Assembly (NCBI GenBank): GCA_009773565.1
Contig: WSXY01000003.1
Location: 110,009 to 174,008, forward strand
Length of the DNA: 64,000 bases
DNA from: Actinomycetota bacterium
GTDB taxonomy: Bacteria; Actinomycetota; Coriobacteriia; Anaerosomatales; Anaerosomataceae
Reading direction: 5' to 3'
The notes under the pieces are model-generated. The model saw nothing but the letters and a program-made list of their open reading frames with translations, was not told where the DNA came from and searched no databases. The stretch's first letter is position 1. Every line of letters starts with the position of its first letter. Positions 64,000 to 64,000 of the stretch are shown piece by piece. Both the position numbers and the translations under genes were made by a program.

Positions 64000-64000
64000 G

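Overview
The window reads as one contiguous, gene-dense chromosome segment of a high-GC anaerobic or facultatively anaerobic actinobacterium. Likely relatives are environmental Coriobacteriia (Anaerosomatales/OPB41 type). That placement is inferred from gene content: an actinobacterial DUF2469 protein, CWB2 surface proteins, three DegV proteins, a multiheme cytochrome c, MetF/MetV and B12-dependent MetH, an actinobacterial-style LigD, and a DUF39/NIL-ferredoxin homocysteine route. No rRNA, tRNA, CRISPR array, transposase, integrase or phage gene was found. Many genes overlap by 1-4 bases (ATGA, GTGA, TAATG), so operons are tight.

Layout. 1-8.7 kb: end of a COG2403 GTPase, two DegV genes, a membrane phosphodiesterase, an unknown gene, an iron-sulfur-flavoprotein-like gene, the NAD salvage pair pncA/pncB, and an MFS transporter. 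8.8-13.6 kb: a methionine/cysteine block (metY-metX-metW, then cysK and an Rrf2 regulator). It is preceded by a promoter and a 35-codon leader peptide containing MMMDMMM that overlaps alternative hairpins. 13.6-15.7 kb: small genes and a 3-hydroxyisobutyrate-dehydrogenase-type oxidoreductase. 15.7-26.2 kb: an Mrp/Mbh-type antiporter operon in the order E-F-G-(DUF4040)-B-C-D plus three more antiporter-like subunits. It is headed by a translationally coupled degenerate GGDEF gene and a structured 5' leader. 26.4-38.3 kb: a third DegV gene, a candidate structured ncRNA with its own promoter and terminator, gatB, a NHL-CWB2 surface protein, gatA/gatC, a ferredoxin-CPBP protease fusion, ligA, DUF2469 and UPF0280. 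38.3-43.5 kb: two GGDEF proteins flanking lipA/lpd. 43.5-52.1 kb: a second methionine operon (DUF39, NIL-ferredoxin, metH, metV, metF, then an SGNH hydrolase, an MBOAT acyltransferase and a tiny membrane protein), controlled by a complete T-box whose specifier reads ATG (Met). 52.1-64 kb: cytochrome c, a second CWB2 protein, Nudix, EamA, SHOCT and small membrane genes, a frameshifted secreted gene, a heterodimeric ABC exporter, and the C-terminal half of LigD.

How it fits together. Homocysteine can be made two ways here: O-acetylhomoserine plus sulfide (MetX/MetY), and the DUF39/NIL-ferredoxin route. It would then be methylated by MetH using methyl-THF from MetF/MetV. The two operons appear to sense methionine by different RNA mechanisms: ribosome stalling on a Met-rich leader peptide, and uncharged tRNA-Met on a T-box. 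The Mrp operon may be tied to c-di-GMP, because its first gene encodes a GGDEF domain with a broken catalytic motif but an intact RxxD I-site. The most novel-looking items are the Met leader, the Mrp leader RNA with its I-site GGDEF protein, the unassigned ncRNA near 27.5 kb, the ferredoxin-CPBP and ferritin-like-GGDEF fusions, and a 135-bp in-frame palindromic insert in metH.
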